Source of the DNA: Comamonas sp. lk
GTDB lineage: Bacteria; Pseudomonadota; Gammaproteobacteria; Burkholderiales; Burkholderiaceae_C
Assembly (NCBI GenBank): GCA_945898105.1
Contig: CAMDHL010000002.1
Location: 1 to 27,477 of the forward strand
Reading direction: 5' to 3'
Length of the DNA stretch: 27,477 bases
Under the pieces are notes generated by a model. That model was not told the DNA's origin, searched no databases, and was given only the letters and a program-made list of their open reading frames with translations. Numbering within the stretch: the first letter of the stretch is position 1; every line of letters begins with the position of its first letter. Positions 15,926 to 24,595 of the stretch are shown here, one piece after another. A program made the translations under genes and the position numbers.

Positions 15926-15926
15926 T
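15918..15926 (+). promoter_or_regulatory. Extended -10 promoter for rpoD, inside the dnaG end
   Basis: TGG directly precedes a perfect TATAAT (15921-15926), forming an extended -10 (TGnTATAAT). The dnaG stop codon TAA is contained in it. No good -35 is seen at 16-18 bases; a TTGACG at 15890 is 25 bases away, too far. Extended -10 promoters can work without a -35. It would give a leader of about 210 bases before rpoD. Confidence 0.65.
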
Positions 15927-16144
15927 CCGTTTTTTTAGGCAAGAGCGACAGCAGCACCTCCGGCACCGGCCACGCAGTGACATTGATCACCTAGGCCACC
16001 CGACCGCAAGGGCTGCAATCCAAATGTTCGCCCGCACAGCTTGCCCCAAGTTCCTTTTTTCCGTTTTATTGCCTGCGCCGGTCTACCAGCGTATTGCTTT
16101 ATTGATGCCACCATCCGATCCTCTTCATCATTGAAGGTTGAACC
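15927..16144 (+). promoter_or_regulatory. rpoD 5' leader region
   Basis: This 218-base stretch between dnaG and rpoD starts with a T7 run and contains no ORF with a ribosome-binding site. I see no convincing stem-loop, riboswitch or tRNA. The last part supplies an AAGG ribosome-binding site eight bases before the rpoD ATG. Part of it could hold further promoters for rpoD, for example a heat-shock one, but I find no match. Confidence 0.5.
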
Positions 16145-18958
16145 ATGCCAACACCAAAAAACACCAAAGCGGCCAAACCCGCTGCCAAAAAAACTGTGGC
16201 AAAAAAAGTCCTACCCGTGAAAAAGACGCCCGCAGCCAAGGCGAAACCGGCCCCCGCTAAAAAGGTGATGGCCAAGCCAGTTAAAGCGGCCGCTAAACCG
16301 TTAGCCAAATTCGCCATCAAAACTAAAGCGGCTGCGCCGGCCAAGAAAGTCGCCATCGCAAGCAAGGCAAAAGCACCGCTGACTAAGGCAAAGACAAGCG
16401 CCAAAAGCAGTGCCAAAGCAAACCCGAAAAAAATCGTGGTGGTGAAAAACACCAAGGCACCCGCCAAGAAAGCCGTGGCGGCCAAATCGACCGCGAAAAT
16501 TAATGTAACAATTAGCAAAAAAATAACCAATAAAACACCAGTAAAGGCAAACAGTAAAACACTGAAAGTTTCCAAACCGACAGCCTCGGGCAAAGCGAAA
16601 AGCGCTGCGCCCCTCAAGAAATCCCCTGTAGCCAAAGCCAAAGTGACACCTCCCGTCGTGTCCAAGGCGGTTCCCAAGAAATCCATGCCAAAAGTTAGTT
16701 CCTCTGTGCCTGTCACCACATCCAAAAAATCCAGCGCTACACCAGCGGGAAAACCCGATAAAGAAACCGCGAAACCTGCTGCCAAAGCCGACCCCAAAAA
16801 GGCGGTGACTGCACCCGCCAAAGTGGCCACAGCGGCTTCAAAGACCCCCGCTAAACCCGCTGCCAAACCCGCGGTAAAGCCTGCGCCGAAATCCAAAACC
16901 AAAGCAAAGGGCAAGGGCGCACTGGCCGACGGCGACGATACCGATTTATCTGACATTGAAGCGGAGCTTGAAGCCGAGCCGGTAGCGGCAGATAGCGCAG
17001 AGAAAGTCAAGCCGCTGCGCATGAAGATCAGCCAAGCCAAGGCCCGCGCGCTGATGAAGGAATTCGGTCTCGAGCAAACGATTCTGTCGGAAGAAGAGAA
17101 GGTCAAGCACCGCGTCGCATTTATCGAAATGGTCAAGCTCGGCCGTACGCGTGGTTACCTGACCCATGGCGAAATTTCGGACCATTTGCCCGGCAAATTA
17201 GTCGAGACTGAAACGCTTGAAGTCGTGATCTCCATGCTCAACGACATGGGCGTGGCCGTCTACGAACAAACGCCTGACACCGAGACCCTGTTGCTCAACA
17301 ACAATGTTGCAACCGCCGCGACTGAGGCCGAGGCAGAAGAGGAAGCCGAAGCCGCGTTGTCCACGGTGGATAGCGAGTTTGGCCGCACGACCGACCCGGT
17401 ACGTATGTATATGCGCGAAATGGGAACCGTGGAGTTGCTAACCCGCGAAGGCGAGATTGAAATCGCTAAGCGCATTGAAGGCGGCTTGATGGCGATGATG
17501 GAAGCCATCTCCGGTTCGCCGGCCACGATTGCTGAAATTTTGCGCCTGGGCGAAGACATCCGTGAAGATAAGGTCGTGATCACCACTATCGTGGACGGAT
17601 TTTCCAATCCCAACGAAGCCGACGACTATGTAGCCGAGGAAGATTTCGATGAATTCGATGCCGACGACGACGACGACGGTAAAGGCGGCTCCAAAGCGCT
17701 TACGAAAAAGCTTGAAGAGCTCAAACGCGAGGCCTTGATTCGCTTTGACCGACTACGCGAACTCTTTGAGACCATGCACAAGCTCTACATCAAGGAGGGC
17801 CATGGCACGCCGGCTTACATGAAGGCACAGAAGCTTCTGAGCGAAGAGTTGATGACCATCCGCTTTACCGCCAAAGCTATTGAAAAGTTGTGCGACATGG
17901 TGCGTGGCCAGGTCGATGAAATCCGCAAAAAAGAACGCGAATTGCGTCGGATTATTGTGGACAAATGCGGTTATAGCCAAGATCACTTCATTGCAGAATT
18001 CAGCGGCCGGGACAAGAACGGCAACAAGATTGCCAGTAATTTACTCAATCTCAAATGGATTGAAAAGCAGGCGGCGGCGGGTAAGCCTTGGAGCACGGTG
18101 ATGGCGCGCAATGTTCCACCAGTGCAGGAAATTCAGCAGCGCCTGATAGACCTTCAAGCGCAAGTTGTGGTGCCGCTGGACCAGCTAAAAGACATCAACA
18201 AGCGCATGAACCAGGGCGAGGCGTCCAGCCGCTCGGCCAAGCGCGAAATGATTGAGGCCAATTTGCGCCTGGTGATCTCGATTGCCAAGAAATACACCAA
18301 TCGTGGCTTGCAATTCTTGGACCTGATTCAAGAAGGCAATATCGGTCTGATGAAGGCGGTGGACAAGTTCGAATACCGCCGCGGCTACAAGTTCTCGACA
18401 TACGCTACTTGGTGGATTCGCCAGGCAATCACGCGCTCTATCGCGGATCAGGCCCGCACTATTCGCATCCCGGTCCACATGATCGAGACTATCAATAAGA
18501 TGAACCGGATCAGTCGCCAGCATTTGCAAGAGTTCGGCTTCGAACCCGATGCCTCCGTATTGGCAGAGCGCATGGAAATTGCCGAAGACAAGATCCGCAA
18601 GATCATGAAGATCGCCAAAGAGCCCATTTCCATGGAGACGCCGATCGGTGACGATGATGACAGCCACCTAGGCGATTTCATCGAAGACGGTGCCAATACA
18701 GCGCCTATGGAAGCCGCCATGCAAGCCGGTTTGCGCGACGTAGTCAAAGATATTTTGGACAGCCTGACGCCGCGCGAAGCCAAAGTGCTCCGCATGCGCT
18801 TTGGTATCGAGATGGCCAGCGACCACACGCTCGAAGAGGTGGGCAAGCAGTTTGACGTAACGCGCGAGCGTATCCGCCAGATTGAGGCCAAAGCGCTGCG
18901 CAAGCTCAAACACCCCAGTCGTAGCGACAAATTGCGCAGCTTTACTGACACCTTGTAA
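16145..18958 (+). CDS. rpoD: Primary sigma factor (sigma-70) with long basic N-terminal extension
   Basis: At 937 residues this is much longer than E. coli RpoD (613). Residues 1 to about 259 are almost only Lys, Ala, Pro, Thr, Ser and Val in AAKK/PAKK-like repeats, resembling histone H1 tails. An acidic linker follows ([18 protein letters not shown]). From about residue 288 the normal factor begins: region 1.1 ([20 protein letters not shown]), region 1.2 ([20 protein letters not shown]), an acidic non-conserved region (DADDDDDG), region 2 ([20 protein letters not shown] and [13 protein letters not shown]), region 3, and region 4.2 ([23 protein letters not shown]). It directs RNA polymerase to housekeeping promoters. 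Similar but often shorter extensions are known to me in related Burkholderiales. Confidence 0.97.
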   Translation: MPTPKNTKAAKPAAKKTVAKKVLPVKKTPAAKAKPAPAKKVMAKPVKAAAKPLAKFAIKTKAAAPAKKVAIASKAKAPLTKAKTSAKSSAKANPKKIVVVKNTKAPAKKAVAAKSTAKINVTISKKITNKTPVKANSKTLKVSKPTASGKAKSAAPLKKSPVAKAKVTPPVVSKAVPKKSMPKVSSSVPVTTSKKSSATPAGKPDKETAKPAAKADPKKAVTAPAKVATAASKTPAKPAAKPAVKPAPKSKTKAKGKGALADGDDTDLSDIEAELEAEPVAADSAEKVKPLRMKISQAKARALMKEFGLEQTILSEEEKVKHRVAFIEMVKLGRTRGYLTHGEISDHLPGKLVETETLEVVISMLNDMGVAVYEQTPDTETLLLNNNVATAATEAEAEEEAEAALSTVDSEFGRTTDPVRMYMREMGTVELLTREGEIEIAKRIEGGLMAMMEAISGSPATIAEILRLGEDIREDKVVITTIVDGFSNPNEADDYVAEEDFDEFDADDDDDGKGGSKALTKKLEELKREALIRFDRLRELFETMHKLYIKEGHGTPAYMKAQKLLSEELMTIRFTAKAIEKLCDMVRGQVDEIRKKERELRRIIVDKCGYSQDHFIAEFSGRDKNGNKIASNLLNLKWIEKQAAAGKPWSTVMARNVPPVQEIQQRLIDLQAQVVVPLDQLKDINKRMNQGEASSRSAKREMIEANLRLVISIAKKYTNRGLQFLDLIQEGNIGLMKAVDKFEYRRGYKFSTYATWWIRQAITRSIADQARTIRIPVHMIETINKMNRISRQHLQEFGFEPDASVLAERMEIAEDKIRKIMKIAKEPISMETPIGDDDDSHLGDFIEDGANTAPMEAAMQAGLRDVVKDILDSLTPREAKVLRMRFGIEMASDHTLEEVGKQFDVTRERIRQIEAKALRKLKHPSRSDKLRSFTDTL

Positions 18959-18962
18959 GCCG

Positions 18963-19808
18963 GTGAGCGCACACGTCCAGCCTTTTGTGCTGGCCGGCGT
19001 CATGGGCTGGCCGGTAGCGCACTCGCGCTCCCCGCTGATTCATGGCCATTGGATGGCCCAGTATGGATTGCGCGGCGCCTATGTGCCCTTGCCGGTACAA
19101 GCGGCCCAACTGACGCAGGCCTTGCGCGCGTTGCCAGTAATCGGATTTGCTGGTTGCAACCTGACGATCCCGCACAAGGTCCAGGCTTTGGCCATCGTGG
19201 ATCACGTCGATCCAATTGCGCGGCGCATTGGTGCGGTCAATACCGTTGTGGTGCAAGAAGACGGCAGCCTGCGCGGTACCAATACCGATGCATTTGGTTA
19301 TATTGAAAGCCTGCGCGAAGCCCAGCCTGCCTGGGTCGCCGAACAAGGTCCGGCAGTAGTCTTGGGTGCCGGTGGTGCTGCGCGCGCCGTGCTTTGCGCG
19401 CTGATTGATGCCGGCGTACCGGCTATCCGCTTATGCAACCGCGATGAGAGCAAAGCCCGGGCGCTCGCCCAAGAGTTAGGGATATGTGTGCAGGCCTTGC
19501 CCTGGGCCGAACGGCACGCAGCGCTGCAAGGCGCACACCTGCTCGTCAACACGACCAGCCTAGGCATGCAAGGGCAGGACCCGCTCGACATCCGGCTCGA
19601 TTTGCTGCCAGAACAAGCAGTCGTATCGGACATTGTGTATGTACCGCGCATCACTCCCTTACTGGCCTCGGCGCAGGCGCGCGGTAACCCGATTGCCGAA
19701 GGGCTAGGCATGCTGCTGCACCAGGCGCGTCCGGCATTTGCAGAATGGTTCGGCACGATGCCTAACATGTCAGCCGCGCTCTTGCAAGCGGTTCGCAACA
19801 GTTTCTAA
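18963..19808 (+). CDS. aroE: Shikimate dehydrogenase (NADP+)
   Basis: The protein is 281 residues from the GTG at 18963. It has all AroE signatures: the shikimate-binding SRSPLIH with Ser21 and Ser23, NLTIPHK with the catalytic Lys72, AVNTVV, NTDAFGY with Asp109, the NADP loop GAGGAARAV at 135-143, NRDESKA for the phosphate, NTTSLGM, and EGLGMLLHQARPAFAEWFG near the end. It reduces 3-dehydroshikimate to shikimate in aromatic amino-acid synthesis. The gap to rpoD is only four bases and no ribosome-binding site is visible, so translation may be coupled to rpoD. An upstream in-frame start would lie inside rpoD and adds no family sequence. Confidence 0.95.
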   Translation: MSAHVQPFVLAGVMGWPVAHSRSPLIHGHWMAQYGLRGAYVPLPVQAAQLTQALRALPVIGFAGCNLTIPHKVQALAIVDHVDPIARRIGAVNTVVVQEDGSLRGTNTDAFGYIESLREAQPAWVAEQGPAVVLGAGGAARAVLCALIDAGVPAIRLCNRDESKARALAQELGICVQALPWAERHAALQGAHLLVNTTSLGMQGQDPLDIRLDLLPEQAVVSDIVYVPRITPLLASAQARGNPIAEGLGMLLHQARPAFAEWFGTMPNMSAALLQAVRNSF

Positions 19809-19910
19809 CCGGTGTTTTCTCGGATGGCATATGCAGGCGCGAGCACTATCATGGAATCATTGAGCGGCCTTATGCCGCCCTCATGTGCCGATGGTAGGAG
19901 AACCTTATTT

Positions 19911-20237
19911 ATGTCTGACACCGCGCCCCACGCACTCGGCCCTTTACTGGCGCTACTCGAAGGCCGATTTGCACTGCGCGTTCTTTGGGCCTTGCGTGAT
20001 GGACAGCCACGCACCTTTCGGGCACTGCAAGAATGCATAGGCGCGATCACCCCGAACACGCTCAACACCCGCATCAAGGAATTGCGCAACGCTTCCTTGC
20101 TCACCCATGCGGGAAAAGGCTATTTGCTAACCGCTTTGGGACTGCAGCTCTTGCAGACCTTCGGCGACCTGCCTGGTTTCGCCCAACAATGGTCATCCCT
20201 CGCGGGGGCGACATTACCCCAAACTATTACTTCCTAA
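19911..20237 (+). CDS. HxlR-type winged-helix transcriptional regulator
   Basis: This is a 108-residue protein starting at the ATG at 19911, ten bases after a GGAG box. It is a single winged-helix domain: GRFALRVLWALRDGQPRTF, RALQECIGAITPNTLNTRIKELRNASLL for the helix-turn-helix, and the wing THAGKGYLLTALG. The pattern fits HxlR/DUF24 or a close MarR-like family, although the usual N-terminal Cys of redox-sensing HxlR proteins is missing; the only Cys is Cys43 within the recognition region. It precedes the FKBP gene by nine bases, so the two are cotranscribed. A small hairpin, GCGGC-CTTAT-GCCGC at 19864-19878, lies in its leader. Target unknown. Confidence 0.8.
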   Translation: MSDTAPHALGPLLALLEGRFALRVLWALRDGQPRTFRALQECIGAITPNTLNTRIKELRNASLLTHAGKGYLLTALGLQLLQTFGDLPGFAQQWSSLAGATLPQTITS

Positions 20238-20246
20238 GGATATTTC

Positions 20247-20594
20247 ATGCATACCAGCCCATCCGGACTGCAATACGAAGACACCTTGCTAGGCGATGGC
20301 GATACTGCTGCCGCTGGCCAACATGTGCGAGTGCACTACACCGGCTGGCTATTTGAGGACGGTGAGCAAGGCGAGCAGTTCGATTCCAGCAAAGACCGAG
20401 GCGACCCCTTCAGCTTCCGCCTTGGCGCGGGCATGGTGATTCAGGGCTGGGACGAAGGGGTGGTGGGTATGCAGGTAGGCGGCAGCCGCACCCTCATCAT
20501 CCCGCCCGAGCTGGGCTATGGCAAACGTGGCGCTGGCGGCGTAATTCCCCCCAACGCGACCCTTAAATTCGAGGTCGAATTACTCTCGGTCTGA
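20247..20594 (+). CDS. FKBP-type peptidyl-prolyl cis-trans isomerase
   Basis: This single FKBP domain of 115 residues has no signal peptide, so it is probably cytosolic. Key stretches are VRVHYTGWL, FDSSKDRGDPFSFRLGAGMVIQGWDEGV and the active-site loop PPELGYGKRGAGGVIPPNATL, with the aromatic pocket residues Tyr, Phe, Trp and Tyr in place. The chain ends in FEVELLSV, the last strand of the fold. It speeds proline isomerisation during folding. AGGA lies seven bases before the ATG. It shares an operon with the regulator upstream and sits directly before the heat-shock genes, but a sigma-32-like promoter separates it from grpE. Confidence 0.93.
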   Translation: MHTSPSGLQYEDTLLGDGDTAAAGQHVRVHYTGWLFEDGEQGEQFDSSKDRGDPFSFRLGAGMVIQGWDEGVVGMQVGGSRTLIIPPELGYGKRGAGGVIPPNATLKFEVELLSV

Positions 20595-20645
20595 TGCCGG
20601 CCCCATGGCCAGGCACACCTGCCCTAGAAAAATGCGCCAAGCGGC

Positions 20646-20673
20646 CTTGAAATAGGCCGCCGGTGCCCCATGT
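20646..20673 (+). promoter_or_regulatory. Sigma-32 (heat-shock) promoter of grpE
   Basis: CTTGAAA (20646-20652) and CCCCATGT (20666-20673) are separated by 13 bases, an almost exact match to the heat-shock consensus CTTGAAA ... CCCCATNT. Transcription would begin near 20680, downstream of an ATG at 20670 that has sometimes the look of a start. That supports 20715 as the true grpE start. Confidence 0.85.
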
Positions 20674-20714
20674 CTTTCCCAAGACGCTTTTTTAACGGAA
20701 TTTTTGGTAAGCAC

Positions 20715-21272
20715 ATGTCCGATAACGCCTCCCCCACCCCTTCCAACGATTCCCAGCCTGACGCCAATGCGCCGGGCGCAGGAACCGAGCCCGCATTCGA
20801 TGCCGACCCGTTGACCGTAGCCCAGGCAGATCTGGCGGTTTTGCAAGCCAAAAGCGCCGAATTGGCCGACCAATACCTGCGCGCCAAGGCCGACGCCGAG
20901 AACGCGCGCCGCCGAGCAGAGGACGAGATTACCAAGGCGCGCAAATTTGCGGTGGAAAGTTTTGCTGAGAGCCTGCTGCCGGTGGCCGACAGCTTGGAAG
21001 CTGGCCTGGCGATTAAAGACGCCACCGCCGCCCAGATTAATGAGGGCGCGCAAGCGACTTTACGCCAGCTGATTGCCGCCCTTGAGCGCAACAAAGTCAT
21101 TGCCATCAACCCCGAAGCAGGTGCCAAATTTGACCCACACCACCACCAGGCCATCAGCGTGGTGCCCGCCGAACAGGACGCCAACACGGTGGTCACGGTG
21201 CTGCAAAAAGGTTATTTGATTGCCGATCGGGTGCTGCGCCCTGCGCTGGTAACGGTGGCAGCGCCCAAATGA
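20715..21272 (+). CDS. grpE: Nucleotide exchange factor GrpE
   Basis: The protein is 185 residues from the ATG at 20715. The N-terminal 35 residues are polar and disordered. A long helix follows, [30 protein letters not shown], with the conserved [18 protein letters not shown] signature that forms the dimer stalk. The C-terminal beta-wing ends with [42 protein letters not shown]. It releases ADP from DnaK. A frame extension to 20670 would start inside the heat-shock promoter, so it is excluded. The ribosome-binding site is weak. The dnaK gene follows after 134 bases. Confidence 0.95.
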   Translation: MSDNASPTPSNDSQPDANAPGAGTEPAFDADPLTVAQADLAVLQAKSAELADQYLRAKADAENARRRAEDEITKARKFAVESFAESLLPVADSLEAGLAIKDATAAQINEGAQATLRQLIAALERNKVIAINPEAGAKFDPHHHQAISVVPAEQDANTVVTVLQKGYLIADRVLRPALVTVAAPK

Positions 21273-21339
21273 ACCGGGCCGCGTAAATCAATGGCGTCCA
21301 TCTCGTAGCAGTCACGTAAGCAATTTGCGCGCCGCGTGA

Positions 21340-21366
21340 CTTGAAAACCGGGGCGCTGCCCCGAAC
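21340..21366 (+). promoter_or_regulatory. Second sigma-32-like promoter, before dnaK
   Basis: CTTGAAA (21340-21346) and CCCCGAAC (21359-21366) have 12 bases between them. Spacing from CTTGAA to CCCC is 13, as in E. coli groE. The -10 half departs from CCCCATNT at two positions. A perfect hairpin GGGGC-GCT-GCCCC (21350-21362) overlaps the spacer and -10. It would allow dnaK to be heat-induced separately from grpE. Confidence 0.65.
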
Positions 21367-21406
21367 TTGTAAATATCAGTTTTATTGCAATAGCAGGAGT
21401 TTCATC

Positions 21407-23350
21407 ATGGGAAGAATCATCGGAATTGACCTCGGCACGACCAACAGCTGTGTCGCCATCATGGAGGGCAATACGCCCAAGGTCATCGAAAACGCTGAAG
21501 GCGCGCGCACCACGCCTTCCATCATTGCCTACCAGGAAGACGGTGAAGTATTGGTCGGCGCATCGGCCAAGCGGCAGTCGGTCACCAACCCGAAGAACAC
21601 GTTGTACGCGGTCAAACGCCTCATCGGACGTAAATTTTCCGAAAAAGAAGTGCAGAAAGACATCGACCTGATGCCTTACAAAATCGCCGCTGCCGACAAC
21701 GGCGACGCCTGGGTGGAAGTTCGCGGTAACCGCATGGCGCCACAGCAGGTCAGTGCCGACATCTTGCGAAAAATGAAGAAGACCGCCGAGGACTACTTGG
21801 GCGAAGAAGTGACCGACGCGGTGATTACAGTGCCGGCCTATTTCAACGACGCTCAGCGCCAAGCCACCAAGGACGCGGGCCGTATTGCCGGTTTGGATGT
21901 CAAGCGGATCATCAACGAGCCCACCGCCGCGGCCTTGGCCTTTGGAATGGACAAAAACGAAAAAGGCGACCGCAAGATCGCGGTATATGACTTGGGCGGC
22001 GGCACGTTTGACGTCTCCATCATCGAAATTGCCGACGTCGATGGCGAAAAGCAATTCGAAGTACTCTCCACCAATGGCGACACCTTTTTGGGTGGCGAGG
22101 ATTTTGACCAGCGCATCATCGACTTCATCATCGCCGAGTTCAAAAAAGACCAAGGCGTGGACTTGTCCAAAGACGTGCTGGCCTTGCAACGCCTCAAAGA
22201 GTCGGCAGAAAAGGCCAAGATCGAGCTTTCCAGCAGCTCGCAGACCGACATCAATTTGCCCTATATCACTGCAGACGCCACCGGGCCAAGGCACCTGAAC
22301 ATCAAGCTCACACGCGCCAAGCTCGAAGCCTTGGTCGAAGAACTGATTGAGCGCACGATTGCGCCCTGCCGTATGGCTATCAAAGACGCGGGTGTGAGCG
22401 TATCGGACATCCATGATGTGATTCTGGTCGGCGGCATGACCCGGATGCCCAAGGTGCAGGACAAGGTAAAAGAATTGTTCGGCAAAGAGCCGCGCAAGGA
22501 CGTCAACCCCGATGAAGCCGTGGCCGTAGGCGCTGCTATCCAAGGCCAGGTGCTATCTGGTGATCGCAAGGATGTATTGCTACTTGATGTGACGCCGCTG
22601 TCGCTGGGTATCGAAACCCTGGGCGGTGTGATGACCAAGATGATCACCAAGAACACCACCATCCCGACCAAGTTCGCACAGACCTTCTCGACCGCTGATG
22701 ACAACCAACCAGCGGTGACAATTAAGGTTTTTCAGGGCGAGCGCGAAATGGCATCGGCCAACAAATCGCTGGGCGAGTTCAACCTCGAAGGCATCCCGCC
22801 CTCGCCGCGCGGAACGCCGCAAATCGAGGTGTCTTTTGACATTGACGCCAACGGAATTTTGCATGTCGGCGCCAAAGACAAAGGCACAGGCAAGGAAAAT
22901 AAAATCACCATCAAAGCTAACTCAGGTCTGACCGAAGCCGAGATCCAACAAATGGTGAAAGACGCCGAGCTCAATGCCGCCGATGACAAGAAGAAACTCG
23001 AAGTCATCCAGGCGCGCAACGAAGCTGAAGCCAATATGCACAGCGTGAAAAAGAGCCTGACCGAGCATGGCGACAAACTTGATGCTGGCGAGAAGGAAAA
23101 AATTGAAGCTGCGATCAAGGATCTGGAAGGCGTGATCAAGAGCGACGACAAAGAAGGCATCACCTCCAAGAGCGCGGCCTTGATGGCAGCCAGCCAGAAG
23201 CTGGGTGAAAAAGTCTATGCCGATATGCAAGCAAAACAAGCTGCCGAGAGCGCCGCCGCCGGTGGTGGTGGTGGTGGTGCAGAGCAAGCCACTAAACCCA
23301 CCGACGACAATGTGGTGGACGCGGAAGTCAAGGAAGTGAAAAAGGGATAA
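21407..23350 (+). CDS. dnaK: Hsp70 chaperone DnaK
   Basis: The protein is 647 residues from the ATG at 21407, eight bases after a GGAG box. Actin-fold ATPase signatures are [16 protein letters not shown] near the start, [16 protein letters not shown], the phosphate-2 loop [16 protein letters not shown] and [14 protein letters not shown]. Next come the linker [14 protein letters not shown], the substrate-binding beta-sandwich and a helical lid. The C-terminus has six Gly codons in a row (GGT repeat, 23261-23278) and ends [15 protein letters not shown], the DnaK tail. With DnaJ and GrpE it folds and refolds proteins in the cytosol. Confidence 0.98.
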   Translation: MGRIIGIDLGTTNSCVAIMEGNTPKVIENAEGARTTPSIIAYQEDGEVLVGASAKRQSVTNPKNTLYAVKRLIGRKFSEKEVQKDIDLMPYKIAAADNGDAWVEVRGNRMAPQQVSADILRKMKKTAEDYLGEEVTDAVITVPAYFNDAQRQATKDAGRIAGLDVKRIINEPTAAALAFGMDKNEKGDRKIAVYDLGGGTFDVSIIEIADVDGEKQFEVLSTNGDTFLGGEDFDQRIIDFIIAEFKKDQGVDLSKDVLALQRLKESAEKAKIELSSSSQTDINLPYITADATGPRHLNIKLTRAKLEALVEELIERTIAPCRMAIKDAGVSVSDIHDVILVGGMTRMPKVQDKVKELFGKEPRKDVNPDEAVAVGAAIQGQVLSGDRKDVLLLDVTPLSLGIETLGGVMTKMITKNTTIPTKFAQTFSTADDNQPAVTIKVFQGEREMASANKSLGEFNLEGIPPSPRGTPQIEVSFDIDANGILHVGAKDKGTGKENKITIKANSGLTEAEIQQMVKDAELNAADDKKKLEVIQARNEAEANMHSVKKSLTEHGDKLDAGEKEKIEAAIKDLEGVIKSDDKEGITSKSAALMAASQKLGEKVYADMQAKQAAESAAAGGGGGGAEQATKPTDDNVVDAEVKEVKKG

Positions 23351-23381
23351 ACCCGCAGCAGCCTTGGCTGCTTGAAAAACC

Positions 23382-23420
23382 GCCGCGCTGAACCCGTCTC
23401 GGAGTTCAACGCGGCTTTTC
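23382..23420 (+). terminator. Intrinsic terminator between dnaK and dnaJ
   Basis: GCCGCGCTGAAC (23382-23393) pairs with GTTCAACGCGGC (23404-23415) with a single C/A mismatch, loop of ten bases, then TTTTCTGTTGTT. A second short perfect hairpin, AGCAGCC-TT-GGCTGCT, lies just upstream at 23357-23372. It should reduce dnaJ transcription relative to dnaK. Confidence 0.8.
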
Positions 23421-23445
23421 TGTTGTTACGGAGCCCGCAATAGCC

Positions 23446-24576
23446 ATGGCCAAAAGAGATTTTTACGAAATTTTGGGGTTGCCCAAGACCGCTTCGGACG
23501 AGGAATTAAAGAAGTCCTACCGCAAGCTGGCGATGAAGTTCCACCCGGACCGCAACCAGGGCGAAGCAGCCAAGGAGGCGGAAGTCAAATTCAAAGAGGC
23601 TAAAGAGGCCTACGAGATGCTGTCCGACCCGCAAAAGCGCGCTGCCTACGACCAGCATGGCCATGCCGGTGTAGACCCCAATATGCGCGGCCCCGGAGGC
23701 GAAGGTTTTGGCGGCTTTGCCGAAGCCTTTGGTGATATTTTTGGTGAGATGTTCGGCCAGCAGCAGCGTGGCGGACGTGGCGGACGCCAGGTGTTTCGCG
23801 GCGGCGATCTGAGCTACGCGATGGAGATGACGCTAGAGGAAGCGGCCAACGGCAAGGATGCGCAAATCCGCATTCCCACCCACGAAAACTGCGATGTCTG
23901 CGCCGGTGCAGGCGCCAAGCCCGGCAGCCAGATCAAGAACTGCGGCACCTGCGGCGGCGCGGGCGTGGTGCAAATGCGCCAGGGCTTTTTCAGCGTTCAG
24001 CAAACCTGCCCTACCTGCCGCGGTGCCGGCAAAATCATCGCCGAACCCTGCATCGCGTGTGCAGGGCAGGGCAAGCTCAAAAAACAGAAAACGCTGGAAG
24101 TCAAAATCCCTGCGGGTATCGATGCGGGCATGCGCATTCGCAGCGCCGGCAATGGCGAGGCTGGCACCAATGGCGGGCCACCCGGCGATTTATATATTGA
24201 AATCAGGCTCAAGAAACACGATATTTTTGAGCGCGACGGGGACGACTTGCATTGCACCGTTCCCATAGGGATTGTTGCCGCCGCGCTTGGCGGCGAGATA
24301 GAAGTGCCGACGCTGCAAGGCAAAGCGGCTATCGACCTGCCGGAAGGCACCCAGTCGGGCAAACAATTCCGTTTGCGCGGCAAAGGTATCAAAGGCGTGC
24401 GTTCCAGCTACCCTGGCGATTTGTATTGCCACATCACGGTTGAAACGCCGGTCAAACTTAGCGAGCACCAGCGCAAACTGCTGCGCGAACTCGACGAGTC
24501 CTTCCGCAAAGGCGGCAGCAAACATTCGCCATCGGGTGACAGTTGGACCGATCGCTTGAAAAGCTTTTTCAGCTGA
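23446..24576 (+). CDS. dnaJ: Hsp40 co-chaperone DnaJ
   Basis: The 376-residue protein has the full type I layout. The J domain spans residues 1-70 with His33-Pro34-Asp35. A Gly/Phe-rich linker follows ([20 protein letters not shown]). The zinc domain, about 149-210, has four CxxCxGxG-type repeats ([24 protein letters not shown] and CIACAGQG). Two beta-sandwich domains complete it, containing [20 protein letters not shown] and [20 protein letters not shown]. It delivers unfolded clients to DnaK and stimulates its ATPase. GGAG lies 13 bases before the ATG, a rather long spacing. No separate promoter is visible after the terminator, so its expression seems to depend on read-through. Confidence 0.98.
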   Translation: MAKRDFYEILGLPKTASDEELKKSYRKLAMKFHPDRNQGEAAKEAEVKFKEAKEAYEMLSDPQKRAAYDQHGHAGVDPNMRGPGGEGFGGFAEAFGDIFGEMFGQQQRGGRGGRQVFRGGDLSYAMEMTLEEAANGKDAQIRIPTHENCDVCAGAGAKPGSQIKNCGTCGGAGVVQMRQGFFSVQQTCPTCRGAGKIIAEPCIACAGQGKLKKQKTLEVKIPAGIDAGMRIRSAGNGEAGTNGGPPGDLYIEIRLKKHDIFERDGDDLHCTVPIGIVAAALGGEIEVPTLQGKAAIDLPEGTQSGKQFRLRGKGIKGVRSSYPGDLYCHITVETPVKLSEHQRKLLRELDESFRKGGSKHSPSGDSWTDRLKSFFS

Positions 24577-24595
24577 TCCATAGCCGCACACGCGA

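Noticed and set aside
16145..16921. Repetitive Lys/Ala coding region as a CRISPR-like or tandem DNA repeat
   Set aside because: Repeats are at the amino-acid level only; there are no regular identical DNA units.
16099..17136. 345-residue open frame antisense to the rpoD tail, very hydrophobic
   Set aside because: It is a mirror of Lys/Ala repeats (AAG/GCC codons read as Leu/Phe/Gly/Ala in reverse); no ribosome-binding site and no family resemblance.
20670..20714. Alternative grpE start at 20670
   Set aside because: This ATG is part of the -10 of the heat-shock promoter and would not be on its transcript.
21273..21406. CIRCE element before dnaK
   Set aside because: No TTAGCACTC/GAGTGCTAA arms are present; the signal seen is sigma-32-like.
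21212..22543. 443-residue open frame antisense to dnaK
   Set aside because: Codon bias of dnaK leaves the reverse frame open; product is His/Val/Gly-rich without any recognisable domain.
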